A DNA stretch of 64,000 nt from Marinifilum caeruleilacunae (GCF_013141825.1 NZ_RZNH01000018.1:1-64000), one strand, 5' to 3'. Shown: positions 1-6,908, counted from the first letter of the stretch. Translations and numbers: made by a program. Notes: generated by a model not told the origin, from the letters alone.

Positions 1-1
1 A

Positions 2-124
2 AAAGAAATTTTTAGTAAGAATTTAATTCCAATAAGACCGAATCGTAATTTTAATCGGCATAAAGATAAATACAGAAATAGAGTCAAACCAAAGGTTACT
101 AAAAATCAGCGTGATGCTTTGTGA
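2..124 (+). CDS. C-terminal end of an unidentified protein (5' truncated by window)
   Basis: An open frame enters from the left edge and runs 40 codons to a TGA at 122-124. The peptide is very basic, rich in Lys, Arg and Asn (it ends in KVTKNQRDAL). I do not recognise the family. Basic tails of this kind occur in transposases and nucleic-acid-binding proteins, but that is only a guess. No start codon is visible, so reality of the frame rests on its being open from the edge and on its non-random composition. Confidence 0.35.
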   Translation, partial: KEIFSKNLIPIRPNRNFNRHKDKYRNRVKPKVTKNQRDAL

Positions 125-327
125 AATAACCTTAACTTAATGACATTGCGCTCGCGCCAGTAGTCGTTGCAAACTGGGACAATCGGGGACAATACACCTT
201 TATTTCTTACTTCCTAACTTATGGGGGCAAGCAAATTATCATACTATAGTTAAAAGTTTGAGCCATTCTAAGCGAAAACCACTGATGACTAAAACAATTT
301 AAAAGGATGCTAAATTTATTTCAAGTA
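125..327. other. Intergenic region between the left-edge fragment and the CBS gene
   Basis: About 200 bases without a convincing gene. It contains a GC-rich patch with gcgctcgcgc near 148 and a short direct repeat of gggacaat (about 176-193). No clear terminator hairpin with a T-run is seen for either converging gene. Confidence 0.5.
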
Positions 328-714
328 TTAAAGCCCGGCAAATAAAAATTGGGAATAGTCAATCATTCCGATATATTCACCATTTTCTTCTACTGGCGCA
401 ATTTTCACATCGTAATTATACATATACCTTGGTACATATTTAACGTTTAGGTGTGCCGGAATTGCAAATACGGGTTTGGTCATAATCTCGTATACACTCA
501 CTTCATCAAGTGTCTTTTTGGGTATGATTACACCTCTTATGATGTCATTTACCGTGATAATTCCATTGGCATCTGCACTATTTCTTTTTTTGATAATTAG
601 TATCTGCACATCCTTTTCTTTCATGATCTCAATGGCCTTTCTCACACTTGAAAGACCATCAATGTAGAAAAGTTTATCGGATGCAATATCCTTTGCTTTT
701 TTAAAAGTTTCCAT
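328..714 (-). CDS. CBS-domain protein
   Basis: 128 residues, essentially two CBS repeats (about 8-58 and 73-125) and nothing else. CBS pairs usually bind adenine nucleotides and gate a partner enzyme or transporter. It is the last gene of a four-gene minus-strand run: two DUF1538 membrane proteins, a PII-like protein and this gene, with a 9-bp gap to the PII-like gene. That context suggests it is a nucleotide-sensing cytosolic regulator of the DUF1538 transporter. The partner assignment is inferred from gene order only. Confidence 0.85.
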   Translation of the reverse strand: METFKKAKDIASDKLFYIDGLSSVRKAIEIMKEKDVQILIIKKRNSADANGIITVNDIIRGVIIPKKTLDEVSVYEIMTKPVFAIPAHLNVKYVPRYMYNYDVKIAPVEENGEYIGMIDYSQFLFAGL

Positions 715-723
715 GGTATAATA

Positions 724-1068
724 TTATAGTTGTTCAGTATTCAAATTTTCTCTAATTTTTTTAATCTGCTGTGATAGTCCGGCCACCCTGTCAATTTTTA
801 AAACCATTAATATTCCATTGCCTGGTTCCTCTAAATTACATTCTTCAGTAACAGCATTCATAATTTTTTGGGTATGATGTTCTTCTACGATAAAAATTAC
901 GATATCTGTTTTTTCTTGAATAGACATTCCTAAGAAGCTGGCTTGATCCAATCCACTGCCTTTGCCTTGTATGATTAGGTCGCCGGTGGCTCCTGATTTT
1001 TTAGCTGTCTTTACTACTTTTTCTGTATCCTTAGGGTTTATAAACCCTGCAATTAAGTCAAATCTCAT
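724..1068 (-). CDS. PII-like signalling protein associated with DUF1538 transporter
   Basis: 114 residues with the size and alpha/beta pattern of PII/GlnB-like proteins, beginning MRFDLIAGF. A Gly/Ser-rich stretch (KGSGLDQASFLG, about 36-47) takes the place of the T-loop region and no uridylylatable T-loop Tyr is evident. The start codon overlaps the stop of the upstream DUF1538 gene by 4 bp (1065-1068), so the two are probably translationally coupled. PII-like proteins of this sort commonly sit next to transporters and regulate them by binding small ligands. The ligand here cannot be read from sequence. Confidence 0.7.
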   Translation of the reverse strand: MRFDLIAGFINPKDTEKVVKTAKKSGATGDLIIQGKGSGLDQASFLGMSIQEKTDIVIFIVEEHHTQKIMNAVTEECNLEEPGNGILMVLKIDRVAGLSQQIKKIRENLNTEQL

Positions 1069-1841
1069 TTTTTCACTTTTTTAAATTTACTGAAATACAT
1101 TATTAAGTCGATAACCTGAGCGTAAGCTAATACCGTTATTATGGGAAAAACACTGGCAAAAGCAATTAATCCGAAGCCATCTAAGGCTGGTTTTCGCCCA
1201 GGAACCACAGATGCCAGCCCTAAGCCAAGTGCAGCAACAATGGGCACGGTTACAGTGGAGGTTGTAACTCCACCAGAATCGTAAGCCAGGGCTACAATAT
1301 CTTTTTTTACAAATATGGTTTGAATAATTACTATTGAATAACTGATTGCAATATAAATTGTTAAGGAATGCCCTACAACAATTCGATAGGTTCCTACAGC
1401 AAGTGCAATAGCGACACCAATAGCTACTACTATTCGTAATAATAAGGTGCTAATTGTTCCCCCGGAAACATCGTTGGCTTTAATAGCTACTGCATATAAT
1501 GAAGGTTCTGCAATGGTTGTTGCAAAGCCAATTAGGGCAGCAAGAATATACACCCAATAATAGGCTTGCCAATCTGTTATATCGCCCTTATATCGAGCGT
1601 TTATAAAATCTGAATTAGACAGCTGAGCTGCCATTAATTCCCCCAATGGGAATAATGCTTTTTCTAAGCCCATTAAAAAAAAAGTAAGTCCTAAAATTAC
1701 CAATATTGCACCAAAGACAATGTTTTTTAATTTTGGTATCGATTTTTTTATAATGAAAACCTGAAAAACAGCAATCAATGTAACGATTGGAGCTACATCT
1801 CTGATTGTGTATAAAAAAGTTATTCCAAGTTCTTTTAGCAT
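1065..1841 (-). CDS. DUF1538 family membrane protein (UmpA/UmpB-like cation/proton antiporter subunit)
   Basis: 258 residues with about six to seven hydrophobic segments. Family hallmarks are GFATTIAEPSL (about 99-109), AYDSGGVTTSTVTVP (about 187-201) and DGFGLIAFASVFP near the C-terminus. The paralogous gene lies 10 bp upstream. In Halomonas a pair of DUF1538 proteins (UmpA and UmpB) works as a two-component Na+(Li+,K+)/H+ antiporter, so this pair is a plausible monovalent cation/proton antiporter of the inner membrane. Substrate in this organism is inferred from the family. The downstream PII-like and CBS genes point to allosteric control. Confidence 0.8.
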   Translation of the reverse strand: MLKELGITFLYTIRDVAPIVTLIAVFQVFIIKKSIPKLKNIVFGAILVILGLTFFLMGLEKALFPLGELMAAQLSNSDFINARYKGDITDWQAYYWVYILAALIGFATTIAEPSLYAVAIKANDVSGGTISTLLLRIVVAIGVAIALAVGTYRIVVGHSLTIYIAISYSIVIIQTIFVKKDIVALAYDSGGVTTSTVTVPIVAALGLGLASVVPGRKPALDGFGLIAFASVFPIITVLAYAQVIDLIMYFSKFKKVKK

Positions 1842-1851
1842 TTCTTATGTA

Positions 1852-2583
1852 TTAAAACATTAACATCCCATAACACATCACAAAAATCATTGGAAAAAGA
1901 GAAGCAAAAGCAATTAATCCAAAGCCATCGGTTAGCGGGCTTCGTCCTTCAATTGCCGATGCCAAACCTACTCCGAGGGCAGTTACCAAGGGAACTGTTA
2001 TGGTAGATGTGGTAACACCTCCTGCATCATAAGCGATACCAATTATTTCTTCAGGTGCGAAATAAGTGATGATGATTACCAGCACATAACCACCAATTAT
2101 TAAATAATAAACAGGCCACCCTTTTATAATTCGCCATATGCCAACTAGTATGGCTAGTCCTACCGCAATGGCTACAGATAAACGCAAGCCAAAAGCATAG
2201 CTCGATTCAATATCGGCATGAATTAAATTGGATTGAACTGCAATTTCAGCAGCTTCTTTTGCCACTGCAATTAATGCAGGTTCGGCAATTGTAGTAGCAA
2301 ATCCAAGTAAAAAGGAGAATAGCAAGAGCCAAAATAAACTGCCTTTTTTTACCAGGTCGAAGGATAAATTTTCACCAATTGGAAATAAACTAATTTCAAG
2401 TCCCTCAATAAATAGCATTAGTCCGAATACCACAAAAACCAAGCCGATAAGTACTTCCGTTAAATTGGGAAATGGTTTTTGTAAAATAACGATTTGAAAA
2501 AAAGATACAACAAGAATAATAGGTGTTAAATCTAAAATAGAATACTTTAGTTTTCTAACAACATGTCGTATTATTTTTAACAT
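1852..2583 (-). CDS. DUF1538 family membrane protein (second antiporter subunit)
   Basis: 243 residues, hydrophobic throughout and clearly paralogous to the next gene: GFATTIAEPALIAV (about 94-107), AYDAGGVTTSTITVP (about 188-202) and TDGFGLIAFASLFP near the C-terminus. First gene of the four-gene operon. A short N-terminal basic stretch (about 1-13) precedes the first membrane segment. Likely forms a heteromeric membrane complex with the gene product encoded at 1065-1841, as described for UmpAB. Function is by family; no direct sequence evidence of the transported ion. Confidence 0.8.
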   Translation of the reverse strand: MLKIIRHVVRKLKYSILDLTPIILVVSFFQIVILQKPFPNLTEVLIGLVFVVFGLMLFIEGLEISLFPIGENLSFDLVKKGSLFWLLLFSFLLGFATTIAEPALIAVAKEAAEIAVQSNLIHADIESSYAFGLRLSVAIAVGLAILVGIWRIIKGWPVYYLIIGGYVLVIIITYFAPEEIIGIAYDAGGVTTSTITVPLVTALGVGLASAIEGRSPLTDGFGLIAFASLFPMIFVMCYGMLMF

Positions 2584-2817
2584 AGGCGAGCTGGTTTTAT
2601 TGAACTAAAAGATAGTATTTTTTATAAAAATGAACTTGCTTTATTTGATTTAAATAAAAAAAATATGAGACCTTGGTGTTGGCACATTTCCAAAGCCTGA
2701 TGGCGCGGCAGCGGAGGCAATGGGGCAAACAGGAACCTCTATAAATCCACTCCAAAACTTAAGCTTAGCTTTACCAACACGCACAAAAAGTATTTCCTGC
2801 AACGATTAAGCCTATTA
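2584..2817. other. Intergenic region with accessory-type repeat sequence
   Basis: No gene is seen. It separates the DUF1538 operon (diverging left) from the Fic gene (right). It contains a ggtgttgg/ccaacac inverted pair (about 2672-2679 and 2774-2780) around a GC-richer core with ggcgcggcagcggagg, which partly recurs at 4647-4661. The last part carries the left 30-bp direct repeat. Nothing coding can be supported. Confidence 0.5.
2779..2808. repeat. Left copy of a 30-bp direct repeat
   Basis: The 30 bases 2779-2808 match 5477-5506 at 29 of 30 positions (only the seventh base differs). The two copies border the Fic/unknown-gene accessory patch, 2698 bp apart. The last 11 bases, tgcaacgatta, recur at 2832-2842, making a local 34-bp tandem step just upstream of the Fic gene. 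Confidence 0.8.
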
Positions 2818-2894
2818 TTCGATGCATAATATGCAACGATTATTTTTGAAATGCGACGAATAAATCGTATTTTCGTTGCAAATAGTGCATCGAA
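2818..2894. promoter_or_regulatory. Long inverted repeat overlapping the fic start (candidate operator)
   Basis: The 22-base arms 2818-2839 and 2873-2894 are complementary at 19 of 22 positions, with perfect outer (ttcgatgca) and inner (tgcaacga) blocks and a 33-base spacer. The right arm ends on the first base of the fic ATG. A palindrome at this position, next to a gene encoding a protein with a C-terminal winged-helix-like region, is most simply read as an autoregulatory operator, or as an mRNA hairpin sequestering the start. Confidence 0.55.
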
Positions 2895-4012
2895 TGAAAG
2901 CTTTTATACATCAAAACGACCAATGGCCAGAGTTTACATGGAATAATAATGATTTCATAAACCTCTTGAGTGAAGTTAGAAACTTGCAAGGCAGACTTGT
3001 AGGAAAAATGGAAACACTCGGTTTTGAATTAAGAAATGAAGCATTACTTGATACTTTAACTCTTGATGTACTAAAATCTTCAGAAATAGAAGGTGAGATC
3101 TTAAATCCAGACCAGGTTCGATCTTCAATTGCGCGTAAATTGGGAATGGAAATAGCTGGTGCTGTTGATTCAGACAGGAATGTTGAAGGCGTAGTTGAAA
3201 TGATGCTTGATGCAACTCAAAACTGCTTTAAACCATTAACAGCTGAACGATTATTTGATTGGCATGCAGCTTTGTTTCCAACAGGGAGAAGTGGAATGTA
3301 CAAAATTACAGTTGCAGATTGGAGAAAAGATACCACGGGACCAATGCAGGTTGTTTCTGGTGCTATGGGAAAAGAGAAAGTGCATTTTCAGGCTCCTGAT
3401 TCGGAATTGCTGGAAAAGGAAATGAACCAATTTTTAAATTGGTTCAATAATGATAAAAAAAACGATTTGGTTCTTAAGGCCGCAATTGCTCATCTGTGGT
3501 TTGTCACGATCCATCCATTTGACGATGGGAATGGTAGAATTACCAGGGCAATAACTGATATGCTTCTTGCTCAATCAGACATGAGTAATCAACGATTTTA
3601 TAGTATGTCAGCACAAATTAGAGTAGAGAGAAAACAATATTATGAAATGCTCGAAAAAACACAAAAAGGCGATGTAAACATTACGGGTTGGATTGTGTGG
3701 TTTTTAACTTGCCTGTCAAATGCACTGAAATCTACAGAAACTGTATTGGAACGAGTACTTTTTAAGGCTGAATTTTGGAGAAAACATTCAGAAACAACTA
3801 TGAATGAGAGACAAAAGAAAATATTAAATATGCTATTGGACGGATTTGATGGTAAATTAACATCTTCAAAATGGGCAAAAATTGCAAAGTGTTCAAAAGA
3901 TTCTGCAGTTAGAGATATTAACGACCTGATATCAAAAGGCATTTTGCAGAAAGAAACAGCTGGAGGAAGAAGCACAAATTACGAATTAATAGGTTTACCA
4001 GCTGATAACTAA
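2894..4012 (+). CDS. Fic family protein (class II AMPylase type) with C-terminal winged-helix region
   Basis: 372 residues from the ATG at 2894. An in-frame TTG at 2876 lies inside the inverted repeat and is less likely. The N-terminal helical region (about 1-80, DUF4172-like) contains SSEIEG (about 62-67), which fits the class II inhibitory motif (S/T)xxxE(G/N). The Fic core motif HPFDDGNGRITR (about 207-218) is complete, including the catalytic His. The C-terminal part (about 305-372) looks like a winged helix-turn-helix. Fic enzymes transfer AMP or related groups to protein hydroxyls; the target here is unknown. No antitoxin gene lies beside it, consistent with built-in inhibition. It sits in a repeat-bordered accessory patch. 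Confidence 0.9.
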   Translation: MKAFIHQNDQWPEFTWNNNDFINLLSEVRNLQGRLVGKMETLGFELRNEALLDTLTLDVLKSSEIEGEILNPDQVRSSIARKLGMEIAGAVDSDRNVEGVVEMMLDATQNCFKPLTAERLFDWHAALFPTGRSGMYKITVADWRKDTTGPMQVVSGAMGKEKVHFQAPDSELLEKEMNQFLNWFNNDKKNDLVLKAAIAHLWFVTIHPFDDGNGRITRAITDMLLAQSDMSNQRFYSMSAQIRVERKQYYEMLEKTQKGDVNITGWIVWFLTCLSNALKSTETVLERVLFKAEFWRKHSETTMNERQKKILNMLLDGFDGKLTSSKWAKIAKCSKDSAVRDINDLISKGILQKETAGGRSTNYELIGLPADN

Positions 4013-4426
4013 GCTTAATAGGATATAGTATCATTCGAGGTGCTTCATGCTGAAAGCATAAACAAAAGAGAGTAAAAGTTACACTTAAGACCTATACGAG
4101 AGTAATGTTTGCCATTTTTACTCTTGTAATAAATTACATTTTGGCCATCTGTTTTTTATTGCAGGATGATTTCGATTCTACAAAACAAGCAAAATCGACC
4201 AACGCAAATTGAGCTTCGACTTAAGTTTTTCAATATGAAAAATTGATCTTGAAATCGTATTTGGGAATTTTTTTGAAGCTTGATATAATCACAAACTCAG
4301 ACATCCAACTTTAGGATAAAAACATTGGATGAATTCAATTCGATAAGAATCAAAGAATTGTGGCTTGGTACTTCCTTCTTTTTCATGTGTAAAGAAAAAG
4401 CTCTTTTCTTATCCTTAAAAAAGGAA

Positions 4427-4457
4427 CATGTAAAGAAAAATGCATTTTCTTTACATG
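4427..4457. repeat. 31-bp near-perfect palindrome
   Basis: Arms 4427-4439 (catgtaaagaaaa) and 4445-4457 are perfectly complementary over 13 bp with a 5-base spacer. A related motif, catgtgtaaagaaaaag, lies just upstream (4384-4400). There is no T-run directly after it, so it is not a standard terminator. Confidence 0.7.
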
Positions 4458-4484
4458 AGGCTTCAGAGCATTCAAGATTATTCC

Positions 4485-4658
4485 CCGCTACCGCACGAAT
4501 CCTTTCGTGTGGTGAGACTACCAAATGTATCCAAAAGACTTGATGTTTTTTCAGAATTATAACTATAGAAATTAACTAAATATTTAATATTTTAGAATGA
4601 TATTATTTGGTTAATCCAATTGTTTAGAAGCCACACCAAAGGATTCGTGCGGCAGCGG
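4485..4658. repeat. 174-bp element with 28-bp terminal inverted repeats
   Basis: Bases 4485-4512 pair with 4631-4658 at 26 of 28 positions, enclosing an AT-rich core of 118 bp with no reading frame. The right arm contains gtgcggcagcggagg, similar to sequence at about 2702-2716. The structure resembles a small non-autonomous element or recombination site remnant. No target-site duplication is obvious. Confidence 0.55.
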
Positions 4659-4724
4659 AGGGCTACAACGCCATTTGGCAACTGTTCGGATGCTTATAAG
4701 CTGATACACCAAAATAAAAAAACA

Positions 4725-5396
4725 ATGATAAAAAGATTTACATTTTTACTGATTGTACTAGTTGGAGTATTGTTGTTCATTTTTGGATTTGTGCCTAGGG
4801 TGAAGAGGTTTTTTGAAATTGATAAATGCCTGGACAGAGGGGGAAGATGGAATTATGAGAAAAACATATGTGAATATTCCGACACCCTAACATTCGCAGA
4901 AGAATTAAAGCCCGACGGTGGAAAAAACAATGCAAAAATAGATTCTAATCATGTGAGAATTGAAAAGGCAAGACTTATTGACTTGAACACCGGCTACGAA
5001 GAAAGAATTCTTACCAATGAAGAATTTATGGATAATATGACAGATGGTGGAGGTGAGCTGATCGGATATTATTCGAATGGTCAAATAGAAAAAGTTTCCT
5101 TGTGGGTTGGTTTATCATATGGAATATCAACATATGATTATTATTTTGAGAATGAAACGTTGATATACGTGCATGAGACATTTAAACAATTTGAATATGT
5201 TGACAGCACCGGAAGTTTTAATTACTCTAAAACGGAACAAACTTATAGAGGAAAGTACTATTTCATGAACAAAGTGCTATACGACTACGAAACAACAGGA
5301 CATAATAGGTTTGAGAGTGATGAGATTGATCCTGAAAAAGTCATCCTGGAAGAAGTGGATAGTTATATTGAAAAATTAATGAAAAGGTTGCCCTAA
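4725..5396 (+). CDS. Unknown membrane-anchored protein
   Basis: 223 residues from the ATG at 4725. An upstream in-frame ATG at 4620 would add 35 residues translated from the inverted-repeat element, so it is rejected. A basic start (MIKR) and a strong hydrophobic segment (about 5-23) are followed by a hydrophilic domain. Two Cys residues lie in the block KCLDRGGRWNYEKNICEY (about 38-55), a pairing I have the impression recurs in small Bacteroidota proteins. The rest is rich in Tyr, Glu and beta-prone sequence, loosely reminiscent of MORN-type repeats (GELIGYYSNGQIEK). I do not recognise a function. It likely sits in the periplasm, tethered by its N-terminus. Confidence 0.65.
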   Translation: MIKRFTFLLIVLVGVLLFIFGFVPRVKRFFEIDKCLDRGGRWNYEKNICEYSDTLTFAEELKPDGGKNNAKIDSNHVRIEKARLIDLNTGYEERILTNEEFMDNMTDGGGELIGYYSNGQIEKVSLWVGLSYGISTYDYYFENETLIYVHETFKQFEYVDSTGSFNYSKTEQTYRGKYYFMNKVLYDYETTGHNRFESDEIDPEKVILEEVDSYIEKLMKRLP

Positions 5397-5476
5397 CAAA
5401 GGCTGTACCCTATAAGGAAGTGACACGCTCCGAAAGTTTTCAATAGTTCTCAAACTGCGGTAAAACCTATATCAGT

Positions 5477-5516
5477 ACGCACTAAAAGTATTTCCTGCAA
5501 CGATTATTTTTGAAAT
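5477..5516. repeat. Right copy of the direct repeat, composite junction
   Basis: 5477-5506 repeats 2779-2808 (29/30). The overlapping stretch 5496-5516 is identical to 2832-2852. The right copy thus looks like the left region with its 34-bp tandem step removed. It lies just outside the tRNA-His terminator. Confidence 0.75.
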
Positions 5517-5530
5517 ACCCCAAAAAACAA

Positions 5531-5562
5531 AAAAAGCAAGCTCAAAATGAACTTGCTTTTCT
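5531..5562 (-). terminator. Terminator after the tRNA-His pair
   Basis: On the minus strand, hairpin arms gcaagttca and gagcttgc are followed by a T-rich run. It lies directly downstream of the tRNA genes. Confidence 0.7.
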
Positions 5563-5568
5563 TTTTAG

Positions 5569-5642
5569 GGTGAAAGACCGGAATCGAACCGGCGACCTCT
5601 GGAACCACAATCCAGCGCTCTAACCAACTGAGCTACATCCAC
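5569..5642 (-). tRNA. tRNA-His (GTG), second copy
   Basis: The minus strand folds as a cloverleaf: acceptor strand GTGGATG, D-arm GCTCAGTTGG, anticodon arm CTGGA-TTGTGGT-TCCAG with anticodon GTG, T-arm GCCGG-TTCGATT-CCGGT. The base before the acceptor stem (5643) would supply G-1, typical for tRNA-His. After the C discriminator the genome reads CT rather than CCA, so CCA must be added after transcription. Confidence 0.95.
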
Positions 5643-5658
5643 CATGTAATAAAAAAAG

Positions 5659-5735
5659 TGGGGTGAAAGACCGGAATCGAACCGGCGACCTCTGGAACCA
5701 CAATCCAGCGCTCTAACCAACTGAGCTACATCCAC
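5659..5735 (-). tRNA. tRNA-His (GTG), first copy with encoded CCA
   Basis: Same tRNA body as its downstream neighbour. Here the 3' CCA is encoded (5659-5661 on the complement). The two copies are separated by a short spacer and were probably transcribed together. Confidence 0.95.
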
Positions 5736-5825
5736 CATTTTCGCGTTAGCGGTGCAAATATAGAGAAAACCTGACAAATGATCCAAATAAAAATGAAAAA
5801 AATATTTCAGTAGGATTATAAAGTC

Positions 5826-5833
5826 TACCTTTG
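5826..5833 (+). promoter_or_regulatory. Bacteroidota -7 promoter box (tacctttg)
   Basis: tacctttg fits the Bacteroidota -7 consensus TAnnTTTG. It lies 25 bp before the ATG at 5858. No clear -33 TTG is seen at the expected distance. Confidence 0.55.
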
Positions 5834-5857
5834 CAGGGAGTTAACAATTTTAAGGAA

Positions 5858-6532
5858 ATGGAATTTTTTATCGACAACACAGAAACTGAAGCAATTTTTC
5901 AGGATATTTTTAAAAAAGTGCAGGTTTTGCGCAATGGTGAAACCCACCACGAGATGAAGAAATTTGGTTTGCACTACGAGAAAGCTTTGGGTGCAACCAT
6001 AGTGAATTTGCGTGAGTTGGCCAGCGAATATTCAAAAAATCATTTGTTGGCTCACAAACTTTGGACAAAGGAGTTTCGTGAAACCAGGATTTTGGCGAGT
6101 TTGCTGGATGAGGCCGACCAGGTAAAGGAGGAACAGATCGATCGTTGGTTCGATGAAATGGATTCGAACGAATTGATTGAGCAGGTGAGTATGAATCTGT
6201 TTATGAACCTACCAAAAGTTTATGAGCTGATTCCTGAATGGCTGCAATCGGGAAATTACAGGAGAGTGGTGTGTGCCATTATTATTGCCGGCAGGTTGGC
6301 CATGAAAAAGGATGAGGTGAAAGCAGATGAACTGCCACAATTCATTGAAATGATCCCAACGAATATTGATGAATTCTACCTGAGAAATCAGTTGAAAAGA
6401 AGTTTGGGGAAAATGGTGAGATTGAACAAAGAGATTGCCGATATGATTTGTGAGAAGGTTCACCAGCTGCGAGCCAAAGATGAAAACTGGCAGGAAGTGT
6501 GGGACGACCTGCAATATGAACTTGAGCTCTAG
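5858..6532 (+). CDS. AlkD-like DNA alkylation repair family (HEAT-like repeat) protein
   Basis: 224 residues from the ATG at 5858. A TTG further upstream falls within the promoter box and is rejected. The sequence is nearly all amphipathic helix, with repeats that resemble the AlkD/ALK HEAT-like fold (for example LLAHKLWTKEFRETRILASLL, seen in shortened form as LWTKEFRETRILASL at about 67-81). AlkD excises positively charged alkylated bases. Whether this homologue retains glycosylase activity cannot be judged from residues I can place. It is a single gene behind its own promoter. Confidence 0.65.
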   Translation: MEFFIDNTETEAIFQDIFKKVQVLRNGETHHEMKKFGLHYEKALGATIVNLRELASEYSKNHLLAHKLWTKEFRETRILASLLDEADQVKEEQIDRWFDEMDSNELIEQVSMNLFMNLPKVYELIPEWLQSGNYRRVVCAIIIAGRLAMKKDEVKADELPQFIEMIPTNIDEFYLRNQLKRSLGKMVRLNKEIADMICEKVHQLRAKDENWQEVWDDLQYELEL

Positions 6533-6551
6533 AATTATTTTAAGAATATTT

Positions 6552-6798
6552 AAACCTGAGTTTGATAAAAAATATCCTTCACAGAAAGTCAGATTTATTT
6601 AAGATTTGCATTAAAAAATTTGAAAGAATATCGGGATATTTTAATGTAAAGATTGAATGAAGATGACTTTGTCATAGAATTTGATTGCTTTTTGAATCAA
6701 TCCCCTTGAAATATCATGATATCCCTTTAAAAGTTTGAAGAAGTTTCTACTCAAAATCGATTCAAACTGTGACAATATTTTTTATCAAACTCAGGTTT
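6552..6798. repeat. 247-bp intergenic palindromic element, copy 1
   Basis: Perfect 24-bp terminal inverted repeats at 6552-6575 and 6775-6798 (outer end aaacctgagtttgat). The reverse complement aligns with 37920-38166, which has exactly the same length. Shared blocks include cacagtttga, gattttgagtagaaa, a central ATATC..GATATTT palindrome and actttctgtg. There is no coding potential. It fills most of the gap between the AlkD-like gene and yccA. Confidence 0.8.
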
Positions 6799-6908
6799 TA
6801 AGATGCTTCTGCCTTAAATATCTAGGAAATCAGAATTAAACAAAGTAAATTTGAGGCTCAAAATAATATCATAACAAATACATTATTGTAGATTAACAAC
6901 TTAGATAT

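Larger units (their letters stand above)
4013..4724. other. 712-base non-coding stretch rich in inverted repeats
   Basis: No gene I can support. Short open frames at 4297-4543 overlap on both strands, are low-complexity (Lys/Phe) and are explained by palindromes. The stretch contains a 31-bp palindrome (4427-4457) and a pair of 28-bp inverted repeats (4485-4512 and 4631-4658) around an AT-rich 118-bp core. Its AT-rich, repeat-laden character differs from the tightly packed core genes on either side. Confidence 0.6.

Noticed and set aside
4297-4543. Overlapping short frames on both strands in the repeat tract
   Set aside because: Low-complexity Lys/Phe peptides produced by the palindromes; no ribosome-binding site, no family resemblance.
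4620-4724. N-terminal extension of the unknown membrane protein
   Set aside because: It would be translated from the right arm of the inverted-repeat element and precedes a proper start followed by a signal-like segment.
2660-5520. Integron cassette array
   Set aside because: I looked for RYYYAAC/GTTRRRY attC cores at the gene borders and found no consistent pair, and no integrase is present.
5565-5786. Minus-strand frame with two copies of a VAQLVRALDCGSRGRRFDSG-like peptide
   Set aside because: It is the spurious translation of the two tandem tRNA-His genes, not a protein repeat.
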